Below, in pieces: positions 1 through 9,320 of a stretch of 64,000 bases of DNA. How positions within the stretch are numbered: the first letter of the stretch is position 1; the number at the start of each line of letters is the position of its first letter. Under the pieces are notes generated by a model. That model saw only the letters and a list, made by a program, of their open reading frames with translations. It ran no database searches and was not told the origin of the DNA. The position numbers were made by a program, and so were the translations under genes. Source of the stretch: Icerya purchasi (lineage: Eukaryota > Arthropoda > Insecta > Hemiptera > Monophlebidae); contig CM077116.1 of assembly GCA_039619475.1 (NCBI GenBank), positions 31,817,183 to 31,881,182 of the forward strand. The letters are read 5' to 3'.

Positions 1-1913
1 GAAAAAACTGTATGGGAGAATAATTGATTTTAGGTAATAAAATAGTATACTTCGATTAATTTTAAAACATGTTGTAGGATTTTTTTCAGAAATGTGCAAA
101 AGGAATATATAGATTAATTGATATATTAATTTTAATAGCATGAACATGTATTTAGAATAATTTCGTGTTATATTATTAAATTTTGAAGTTTGTTAGCATG
201 AGGGGAAAGGAGTGAATGCTATGGTATGGGTAAAACAAACGAAGTGTTTTCATAGATTAGTGATTATATAGAAGAAAAAAGTATGTATGATCGACTTTGT
301 TATTGAAAAAATAGTATGCTTGGACTAATTTTAAAAAATGTATGATAGGTTACTGGAAGCGTATGGTGTACACATTCATAAATGCCGTAATTCTATTGCT
401 TTTGTCATGATGGTAAAAAAAAAAAATGAAGAAAAAAATAATTCATGATGTAATTATGAGGAGTGATTTTGTCATGTATATTTACAACAATATGTTTTCT
501 ATAGGTTAGCTATTTGTGAATTGAGAAAAAAATTTAAATGATAAAAAATAATATGTACGATAGATTAAAAAAAAAATAATATGTTTGATGTGAAAATGAG
601 TTAATGCCTTGTACAGAGATGATTGATTTTTTGAAAATGATAAAATATACTTAATTTGATTTTAAAATTATTATGCATGATTTGAAATTAGGAAATAAAA
701 CACCTTGGAAGAATGGAGCGAAGAGAATTTTTCTACCATTTCAGGAAAAACTATGTTATGATAAGTAACAATGAAAGAGATGTATTCGTGGTAATGAAGC
801 GAGTAGTGTCTGTGGGCTATAAATGTGTGCACGACATATTACGAAAGATTTGAACAAAAGTTTGCGTAACAAATGAATAAAAATATACTTGGGTTAATTT
901 AATAACACAGAGAAAAAATATTATAGTGTCGGTGAGGTTAGTAATGTATGTTCAGAGGTCTTGACAGTGGGGCGCGAGTGGTAATAGTGGCGAGAATGAA
1001 TGAAAAAAGAAAATAATAATCTTTTAGTCAGCCTTTTTATGTTTGATGTGATAATTGTTCACAGATAGATGCATGTATCTTCGACGTTTTTTATAATCAA
1101 GCTGTTGCTCTCGCACACATACATGCATACAATCTCTCACTCGCACATTGCAACTCTGATCTGCTCATGCTAGCACTGTTTTTCTATAAACATGCTGTGT
1201 CTCGTAAGCTAGTAGGTTTTCTACCTGTTGCTCTATTGATCAACACACCTCATAGACGACCCCGTATATAGCTCAAAAAATATATGTAAAATAAAAAAAG
1301 TGTGATTATGAAAGATTTTAAACAATTAGAGGGAACTCTCCAGGTCTTTGGTTGTGTCTTACAAATTAATGAAAACTCACACAGCTGCGGAAAATACTTG
1401 ATGTACGTGATGTACATGAAAAAGTTGAACAGTTAGATTTGTTAAAGAAAGAATAAAAAATATAATGTTTTAGTCTAAAAAGATATGAACAAATTATGCG
1501 GGATTATATTCTAAAATTAGACAATAATTACACGTACACTTTATACAACTGGTTCAGATTTTTGTAATATTCATCATTACCAGTACTTTAAGTTAAGAGG
1601 AGGAAAAAGAAATAGAGAAATAGTTAAATAGTTAAATAAACTGAATTGAAAAGGAGCGAAAAAAGATTAAAATTAATTAGGAAAAAATATATACAATAGA
1701 ATGAAAGATATGGAGGGAATTGAAGGAAAAAGAAAAAATATATGTAAATATATAGAAACAAAATTTAAATATGTATAAAAATATATTTACAAAATGATTG
1801 ACAAAACACAAAAAAAGAACGGACTGTCGATTAGGGAAAAAAATATATACATTAATATACAAAAATATATACAAATATACACAAAATTGATAAACGATCG
1901 AAATAATGAATAG

Positions 1914-2582
1914 TTAATGCGTGCGAATTTTACATTGACAATCGATACAATCTTTTACTTTCATACAATTTCGAGTACTCCGTCGCAATGTATCATCATC
2001 GATATAATATTCTTCATCATGCTCATGCTCGTAATATGGTAGAAGTGATTTTATCGTATCATCCTGTTTTAATCTATCTGGTAGAAATGCATAAATATCA
2101 CCAACACAACTTGGAAATAATGTAATTATCATTTCTTTGGTGGCTGTAATGAACAACTGACTTAAATCATTTATATTGAGATTATTCATAAGCTTCAGCG
2201 GATGGATAACATGATCGTACCAGGCCTTCATCACCATAACGTTTTTCGCTGCACAATGAAAACTATCAATCTCATTATGATGTTTACAGGTTATCAAATT
2301 GCTTATACCAAAATACTCTTCATGTAGATTCTCAATACTATGTAGTCGAAAGACTTGATCCATGTTAACGATTTCATAGTCTAAATCACTCAACAATTCA
2401 GACTTTTCGTTAAGTTCCATTAGTGTAAGTTTAGCATATACTGTTAAAATATATATGCGAGCTCTCGGTTTTTGAGATAATATCGTGAATATATCGCGTG
2501 CCATAAATATTTCTTCCCGACAGGGAAATAATGAAGGATTTTTCAAGTAATGACTCACCGAAGAACATTGTAAATGTGGCAT
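1914..2582 (-). pseudogene. Unrecognised gene, downstream part (after in-frame stop)
   Basis: An open frame of 222 codons in an AT-rich, otherwise stop-rich region. It lies in the same frame as the 104-codon frame at 2595-2909; only a TGA and four codons separate them, so the two are probably one gene of about 331 codons. The C-terminal half has a Cys/His-rich stretch (CKHHNEIDSFHC followed by AAKNVMVM), an acidic run of Asp, Glu and His, and a final cluster of Cys and basic residues. The HCAAKN segment loosely resembles the HxAxxD third motif of DEDDh (DnaQ-like) exonucleases, with Asn for Asp. That is inference from motif spacing only. A decayed mobile or viral-like gene is an alternative. 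Confidence 0.45.
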
Positions 2583-2594
2583 TTTTGATGCATG

Positions 2595-2909
2595 TCATGC
2601 TCTGCTTGGCTTATACAGCGTATGCAAACACTTTCCACCGGACATATCAATCATTGCTAGTTCAGTTACTCGAAAACCATAATCACAATCTATATGGATG
2701 CTGATATCTACAAAATATTCCGCTATATCTGCTTGTTCTGTTAATAATACAGGACCAATGATATTATGTACAAAAGATGTTGATTCTTCTACTGTATAAC
2801 AATCATCTGACTGCGGTGATGGAGGTGATGAAGTTGTATGCGTGACACTATCACTCGAAAATGAATTCTGAATAAATTCGTCGACTTTCGAAACAATATT
2901 GTTATTCAT
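2595..2909 (-). pseudogene. Unrecognised gene, upstream part ending in TGA
   Basis: A frame of 104 codons starting at ATG 2909 and ending in TGA at 2597-2595. The first 50 residues are Ser/Thr/Pro-rich and look disordered. Residues ~64-100 (EYFVDISIHI, then FRVTELAMIDMSGGK) look like a strand pair with the pattern of a DnaQ-like exonuclease motif I: a hydrophobic run then Asp, and a later TELAMID strand. The usual second acidic residue (DxE) is not present. The frame continues without shift into 2582-1914 after the stop and four codons. The stop could be a disabling mutation, an assembly error or recoding; I cannot decide between these. Confidence 0.45.
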
Positions 2910-5204
2910 GTTTGAATAATATTTTTAACTTTTTACTAAAAAATGTAGAAAATTATTACTTTTAACGTTAGAGCAAACTTTTATTAATGCGTGAAGAACA
3001 CTGCTTCAACAAATTCTACACGTTCGACATAGCACTAATACTGACTGCCTGAACAGATTCTTTCGAGATTCTAGCTCGATGCAAGTCTTTGAAGATGTTG
3101 AGTCGTATCAGAAAAACCACATTCCTTTGGTGAAAGCTGGTTACATACGCAGATGAACGAAGTTGAGAGGTGTTCTTTCGGTTATGGGTGTTTGTGTGTA
3201 GGTGTGAACATATGAACCGTTTTTCTACAAAAGATATGACATGGAAGATTCGGGCAGACTCGATGACCTTGACACATGATCGAAATCAACGACATGGCAA
3301 CATGCATGCAAGGATATAAGCAGAGTACCTTTGCACTATGAGGGTACGCGGACATATTGAGGAAAAAAATATAATATGAAAGATATTGAAAAAAAAAATA
3401 TTTAGAGTTTGAAAAAAATAGAATAATCTTAAACTAATAGACTCGAAAAGAATTATTACGAATGATGTTAAAATCTATATGGTGCGTGGGAATGTTTGGT
3501 GTGGTTTCACTGTAGTTTCAGGGGGATGTACTCATGAAAAATAATAGAAAATAATTGAAATTTGTGTAGGGTGGATAAGGGAGAGGGAAATTATGAAACA
3601 GCGTTAAATAAAAATATACTCGAATTAATGTTTGAATACTTACGTTTGGAAAAAGTCTTTAGAGGGGAAAAAATATATTTTAGACTAATTCCATAATACA
3701 TAGACATGAAAAATTATTATGAACAATATGAGAAATACCGGCAGAAGATATGTGCGCAATCATACTAGTGAAGATGACAATGGATTTATTTTTAGAACCT
3801 GAGAAAAAAATAAAATAAGAAAATTATCAACGGTCAAAGGAAATGATTGGAAGCGAAAAAATATATAATTAGGCTAATTCTATAATATTAGACTTGAAAA
3901 AAATTAATAAGAACGATAGGTAGCAGATGAGTGCGAGGGAACATTCTGTGCGCGGGAGAGAGTGGCTAATACATTGACAGATTTATTTTTAGAATCGGAG
4001 AAACAAAAAAAATATAAAAATTATGAACGTTCGGAAGAAGTAAACAGAAGTGTAAAAGAAAATTATACTTAGGCTAATTCTATAATAATTTGACTCGAAA
4101 ATAAAATATATATGAAGTGGTTGTGTGTATGTGTGTGTGTGGGAGTGATATCGCGGCGTTTATTTCGACGGCGACCGGAGCGTGTGTGGAATAGTACAGT
4201 GTAGCTTTGTAGAGGTTAACATAATGCTTGATATGTGTGCATGAATGGATGGTGTGCTTTTGCAATGAACGGAGAATACGGAAAAATAATAAAAAAAAGA
4301 ATCAACGGATTACAAATAAGATCGGAAGTGGAAAAAGACGAAAAAATATTTATCAAGTGGTGGTGTGTACGTGCGTGTGTATGAACTTGTAGCGATCGCG
4401 AACAGGTTTCTATCGGTGGCGTGTGAGAGTGTGCATAGATGATCGGCTGGTTAATTTCAAAACGAACGACTGGAATTCACCTCACCTGGTGACAGTTTCA
4501 ACTAGTTGCTGGAACATTTAAATATTTCTAGTACAGCCGCGGTCGCGCTTACATAATACATCTCGTAGCAGCACACTCGCCCGCTTTCATTCGACTGATG
4601 GAACGTTCAAATATTTTCTTTAAAAATAAAATTTAAAAAAAAAATGCCGGAACGGAGCACGACTCGGAAAATTCCTTTAAATTTTGGGTTCTAAGTGTTG
4701 AGATTCAAACGTTTTTATCACTCCGGCAAAATTTTACCCCTCCCAACCTCGAAAAATGAAAATTAAAAAGTATGCTACATATATTACATGCAAAGGCATG
4801 TGTAATACATACACATGATAGTAGAGGGCGCGATGTGTGGGAATGGGTGTGCACTTTCACTGTGATTAACGTTATGATGGATATATGCGCGGGGACGGCG
4901 TGTGTGTTTCCACATTTACCTGTACAAACGGGGAAATGTGATAATGAATAAAATATATTTAGGATAATTTTGGAATTTTTTATACTTAGGCTTCGAAATA
5001 TTTAAAAAAAAAAAAAAGATCGCAGTATCGGGAACAGGCGACGCGTGCGCGGGAACGGTACGTATGCTTTTGCAGTGACTAACGCTTTGTTGGATATATG
5101 CGCGGGATCGTGGAAAGAGCGAGCGGAGACTTGGGTTAGTTTCAGGCTTTAAATAGTATACTTGGGTTAAATTTGGAATTTCCATACTTAGGCCCTAAAT
5201 TTTG

Positions 5205-5476
5205 AAAAATTGCGGTAATGTTGTAGACAGGAGGGGTGGGCGGGGACTTGGGTTAGTTTCAGACGTTAAATAACATACTTGGGTTAGTTTTTAATCGGTT
5301 ACTTTCTACTCGCTGTACATTAAAAATAAATACTTAGGCTAATTATATATTACATATACTTAGACCTTGAAATATTTAAAAGATCGCGGTAATGTTGTAG
5401 ACAGGAGGGGTGAGCGGGGACTTGGGTTAGTTTCAGGCATTAATTATTAAACTTGGGTTAATTTTTAATTGGTTCG
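5205..5476. repeat. Direct repeat of a ~90-bp unit, 174 bp apart
   Basis: The segment starting GCGGTAATGTTGTAGACAGG occurs at 5212-5302 and again at 5386-5476, with matching text through 'GCGGGGACTTGGGTTAGTTT'. A third partial copy of the GACTTGGGTTAGTTTC core lies near 5130. It is the best-preserved part of the degenerate repeat field that fills 1-5480. Confidence 0.7.
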
Positions 5477-5896
5477 AACTATCGGAAATGTGTGGAACCT
5501 GTACAGTGAAAATTGGGGGAAATTTGCAGAAAATTGAGGAAAATTGGCGAAAATTTGGAGAACTTGGGGGAAACTTGGGTGAATTTTCGGCGCCCGTGCA
5601 AGAAATTGGGTTACTTTTTGGCCTCTGCACACAGTTCTGGGGTTATGACGTCAGAGGTCCCAGAATGCCTGTTTTTAGACTACTAACACTAAAGATCGTC
5701 AATAGCTTCTAAATAAAAAAAGAAAAAAAACGAAAATCGATTAATAAACCAATGAGAAAAAGGTATCGATTTTTATTGTTCTTTTATCATTCATATACAC
5801 TTTTTATAAAATAATAATGTATTCAAAATTAAAAACTTCTGATGTGGCTAATAACTGCCATCTTCAGAGGTCTTAGAGCTTGTTAATTACTCGGTT

Positions 5897-6697
5897 CGGT
5901 AAACTGTTATATTCAGGGCACCAGTTCGTTTTGCGCTGTTATAGTTCATATATGTCGTCACTACCTTTTAGTTCATTTCAACTTATTTCATATTTCATTG
6001 CAAATTAAAGAAAAATATTAAATTATTTCAAAATAATTCAAATTAATTGTTTTTTATTTACTTTTATTTACTGGCTGCTACTTTCTACTACTCTCGTCTG
6101 ACTGTTGGTTTGGTTTGGTGGCTTGTTTATTTTCTTTTTAATTATATTTCTATTTACTGGCTGCCACTTTCTACTGTTCTCGTCTGACTGCTTTTATATT
6201 CTCTTATTTGCATTTCAATATCCTGGCTTATCGTCGAATTCTTTAACACCGCCGCTGAGATGTATCCAGCCTATTAAGGTATGTAATTTTATATATTAAA
6301 TATATCGCCTTTTTTACAATTACTACGATATTCATTCTATATTATTTTAACGTTATTTTTAATATTTCCTTTTTACGACTTGTTTTTACATCATTTACGG
6401 TGTATATTCGTTACTTTTAAAATATTCCTTCTCTTTAAAGTATTTCGCTTTTTCCGCACCATTTTAAATATGTCCGTTACTAACTGATTATTTTTCCGGC
6501 AAATTTCACTTCTCGCGCTATTTTTCGTAGTTACGTTACTTCGCCGTGATGTTGATTTTTGGTCGTAATTTTAGTTCGTTCATTTTCGCTGTTATTCATG
6601 ATGCGTGTTAGTTCACACACCATGAATAACAACGAAAATGAACGAACTAAAATTACGACCAAAAATGAACTGGTGCCCTGAATATAACAGCTTACCG
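5897..6697. mobile_element. Inverted-repeat-bounded element (~800 bp)
   Basis: A 31-bp inverted repeat with one mismatch bounds the segment: 5897-5927 reads CGGTAAACTGTTATATTCAG then GGCACCAGTTC, and 6667-6697 is its reverse complement. Inside are two copies of a 'TTTACTGGCTGC(C/T)ACTTTCTACT' unit (near 6070 and 6145) and a near-perfect hairpin at 6555-6666 that abuts the right repeat. No transposase frame is visible. I could not find a clean target duplication. It may be a non-autonomous DNA transposon of unknown superfamily. Confidence 0.45.
6555..6666. repeat. 46-bp arm hairpin next to the right inverted repeat
   Basis: Arms 6555-6600 and 6621-6666 are reverse complements with one visible mismatch, separated by a 20-base loop. 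The right arm ends exactly where the 31-bp terminal repeat begins at 6667. Confidence 0.8.
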
Positions 6698-6699
6698 TG

Positions 6700-6985
6700 A
6701 TCAGTGTTAATTTTATATTCTTTCCTTCTTGACACTTGTGGGCTATGTCAATCATTGCAGCCATGTGTATTCAAGTTGTATTGTGAGAGTTTAATTATCA
6801 ATGTTAATTCCATATCCTTCTTGACACTCGTGGGCTATGTCACATCATGGCGACCATGGGTGTTCGAATTGTATTGTGGACGTCTAATTATCAATGTTAA
6901 TTCTGTATCCTTCTTTTCGACATACTTGGGCTATGTTGCGTCATTGCGGCCATGTTTGCTCGAACTTTATTGCTACACACTATTC
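6700..6985. repeat. ~95-bp tandem minisatellite, three copies
   Basis: Three head-to-tail units start near 6700, 6798 and 6892. Each begins ATCA(G/A)TGTTAATT, then CTTCTTGACA, 'GGGCTATGT', 'CGGCCATG'-like text and 'CGAATTGTATTG'. The third unit is the most diverged. The open frame across it is a by-product of the repeat. Confidence 0.8.
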
Positions 6986-7104
6986 TGTTAGTCTAGGTTA
7001 TTTGTAGAAGTTGTTGGTGGCCAGATGGTTTGTTGCTGGGGCAGAAAAAAGAAATATTAAAAACACTAACGCGTTTCGAAGCCAATAGCTCCACGATCGC
7101 TGTA

Positions 7105-7489
7105 TATATTAATAACGTTAAACTTTAAAATGAAAACTCTACCGGAAGCCGTGATGAGAATACAAATAATACAGGTGAGCGAAAATACTAAATAAATAAA
7201 AAGTGGCCACATTCTGTTTAACCAATATACTCGATTGAAGCAATAACAGGTATCACACAATCACCTAATTCTTTTCGGCTACAAATTACAACCTTCTTCA
7301 ACATAGAAATTGACGCGCGTATTAGTGTGAATTATTAATAAATGAAAATATTTATTTGAAACGGAACTTGCAAATAGAAATTTAATTATCCACAACTTTA
7401 AATATTTATCATATTTCCAAAACCGACCATAATCAACGGTCCTCTCGACCTAGTTCGTGTCAGTTGTTGATCGAAGTGTTCGCGTCAAG
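7105..7489 (+). promoter_or_regulatory. Conserved 5' flank of odorant receptor copy 1
   Basis: This upstream sequence is recognisably similar to the reverse complement of 53765-54095, upstream of receptor copy 2, so the duplication included the probable promoter. An arthropod-type initiator (TCAGT) lies at 7460-7464, about 26 bases before the ATG; in copy 2 the same place reads TTAGT. A TTTAATTA homeodomain-like core lies near 7380. Whether either site is used is inference. Confidence 0.4.
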
Positions 7490-8794
7490 ATGAATTTTCT
7501 AACTACGCATCTGTCGGTTATTTCCAGGTCGCTTGGAAATTTTAAAAATCAACTGAACCGTAACAACATCTTCGTCCGGATCCGAAATATCGCTTTGACT
7601 CTATGTATGTGTAATCCAAAGCCGAGAAAAAAACAGTTCGCTTTTTTGTTAATTGGAAACGTTGTTTGTTTTTTATTGCTAATCTACAAGGACATTACAA
7701 TATGTACAACTTATAGCTATTTTATGTATTGCATACTTGGTTCAATAAATTTCTCTCATAATTTGGATCACATTTGGTTACGGGTGAATAAACAGACGAT
7801 AATCCGAATGATCGATAAATCTGACAAAATCTATTCTTATGCGGATGGTGAATTGGAAGAAATTCGAAAATCTCGGAATCGCATTCAACAAGCAAGAATA
7901 CAGCGTAATTTTACCATTATAATATTATTGTTAACTATTCTAGTTTTATCGATACAACTATGGAATCTGATATGTTTTTATAATCTACATGACAATTTAG
8001 AATCGTATGAAAATTTTATCCCATACCAATATCGGTACCCATATAAAGTTAATACATTAGTTCGTTATTATATCACTTACATTCTGGCGATTTCTATTAC
8101 GATTCCTCAAGTATTCTGCTCGATATATAGCAAATGTTTCTTCTACTACTTTGGCGAAATTATTCATTCCGAGTTGGAGGACCTGATAACTGCTCTGGAA
8201 CAAATCGATATTTTAGTGAAATCCAGAACTCAGCATTTGGAACCGGATCCAACTTTAATATGTGAGGATATTGAACGATACTATTTGGAGTACGACAGAT
8301 GGGTGGAAGCACGCGATGTGGTTTATTACGATTTGGTTATTCAGTGTTATCAGCATTACAGAGCTTTGGCACAATTTATTAAAGATTTCGAAGATGCCTT
8401 TAGTTGGATTGTACTAATAGCGTATGCTTCGAGTTATGTAGTTTCGATTCAGTGTTACCATTTCATAATACTCGATTATAAAATATTTCCCGTATTGCTT
8501 GACTTAATAATAAATGCGATTTACGAAGGTGCAGGAATGTTCTATTTTTGTCGCTGTGGTCAGCGACTATACGATATGAATGACCAGTTTGGCTCTGCGC
8601 TCTATCAAACGGCTTGGCATGATAAGTCTCTGAGAACTCAGAAAACGGTATACACAATTCTACTGGCTACTAGTTGGAGATTCGGCATATCATATACTGG
8701 TGAATTTGTGCTACGTCACGAATTTTTCATTACTACAATGAAATCAGTTTACGATATGGTGACATTTTTTTTAAGCGTCGTGTCATTTTATTGA
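7490..8794 (+). CDS. Odorant receptor, 7tm_6 family (copy 1, intact)
   Basis: Predicted insect odorant receptor of 434 aa in a single open frame. I start at ATG 7490 because the 11 codons upstream begin with GTG. In this family, receptors sit in the sensory neuron membrane with the N-terminus inside and form ligand-gated cation channels with the co-receptor Orco. Likely membrane segments are at residues ~49-67, 70-90, 141-163, 193-222, 304-327, 332-354 and 411-431. A long intracellular loop lies between segments 4 and 5. The C-terminus has the family pattern: CGQRL, then ALYQTAW, a lysine/arginine-rich step, and a final hydrophobic segment. No stop or frameshift is seen. The lack of introns is unusual for this family and could reflect intron loss or a retrocopy. 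The ligand cannot be inferred. Residues ~88-321 are identical to copy 2. Confidence 0.85.
   Translation: MNFLTTHLSVISRSLGNFKNQLNRNNIFVRIRNIALTLCMCNPKPRKKQFAFLLIGNVVCFLLLIYKDITICTTYSYFMYCILGSINFSHNLDHIWLRVNKQTIIRMIDKSDKIYSYADGELEEIRKSRNRIQQARIQRNFTIIILLLTILVLSIQLWNLICFYNLHDNLESYENFIPYQYRYPYKVNTLVRYYITYILAISITIPQVFCSIYSKCFFYYFGEIIHSELEDLITALEQIDILVKSRTQHLEPDPTLICEDIERYYLEYDRWVEARDVVYYDLVIQCYQHYRALAQFIKDFEDAFSWIVLIAYASSYVVSIQCYHFIILDYKIFPVLLDLIINAIYEGAGMFYFCRCGQRLYDMNDQFGSALYQTAWHDKSLRTQKTVYTILLATSWRFGISYTGEFVLRHEFFITTMKSVYDMVTFFLSVVSFY
7749..8453 (+). repeat. 705-bp tract identical to receptor copy 2
   Basis: Read line by line, 7749-8453 matches the reverse complement of 45519-46223 without a difference, while substitutions appear immediately outside (7748, 7743; 8454 onward). 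Flanking coding DNA differs at many sites, including amino-acid changes. This is the expected footprint of gene conversion between the inverted copies. Confidence 0.8.
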
Positions 8795-9229
8795 AGATTT
8801 TCTATTAGAAAACGCATCAGTGACTGTAGGACCAATGCAGTGATCAGGGGCAGTCGGATTTCAAATGGTTTTCTTTTCTTCGTTAACGCGAATTTTTTTC
8901 TTTCTTTTTATTTCATTACTTTATGTATACCTGCATCTTATGGCAAATGGTTGATCAGAGAACGAGAAGAATTATAAAAAGTTTTGTAAGTTTTTATTTT
9001 ATTTTTGCTGTTCGTAACCGCCTTTTAACTTATTTTTTAATGATGTAGAACTTTTCCAGTTTAGATGATCAGGTTTTGAATTAATTGTATTTTAAAACAA
9101 TAAAACATATTTATATACTTATATACATATTTGATTAGCTCTTAATTTTTTTCTTGTGTAGGCATAATTGTTTTTACGTGCATACAGCAATGAATTCACT
9201 GTACTCAGAATAATTTAGTTGTACACACA

Positions 9230-9245
9230 CACACACACTCAAACT

Positions 9246-9295
<50 letters not shown>

Positions 9296-9300
9296 TTGTA
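9230..9300. repeat. (CA)n/(AT)n microsatellite
   Basis: A short CA run followed by about 20 AT dinucleotides. The equivalent place in receptor copy 2 (44380-44425) has a different length AT/GT run, so the repeat existed before the duplication and has since changed length. Confidence 0.9.
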
Positions 9301-9320
9301 TATACACTTAATTCATTATA

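Larger units (their letters stand above)
1..5480. repeat. AT-rich region with a recurring degenerate motif
   Basis: A motif close to TATACTTAGGCTAATTTTA recurs through this region in one orientation, for example near 40, 315, 645, 885, 3615, 3670, 3855, 4065, 4955, 5160, 5270, 5325 and 5450. It often follows a run of A and precedes a short gap and an 'AGACTTGAAA'-like tail. Spacing is irregular, roughly 50 to 300 bases where copies cluster. I read it as an old, diverged repeat array rather than coding DNA. Except for the gene at 1914-2909 I see nothing else in this stretch. Confidence 0.5.

Noticed and set aside
5488..5712. A 74-codon plus-strand gene and its antisense frame
   Set aside because: Both come from a purine-rich stretch of repeated G and A runs and show no protein family pattern.
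6704..6991. A 95-codon plus-strand gene
   Set aside because: It is created by the three tandem minisatellite units.
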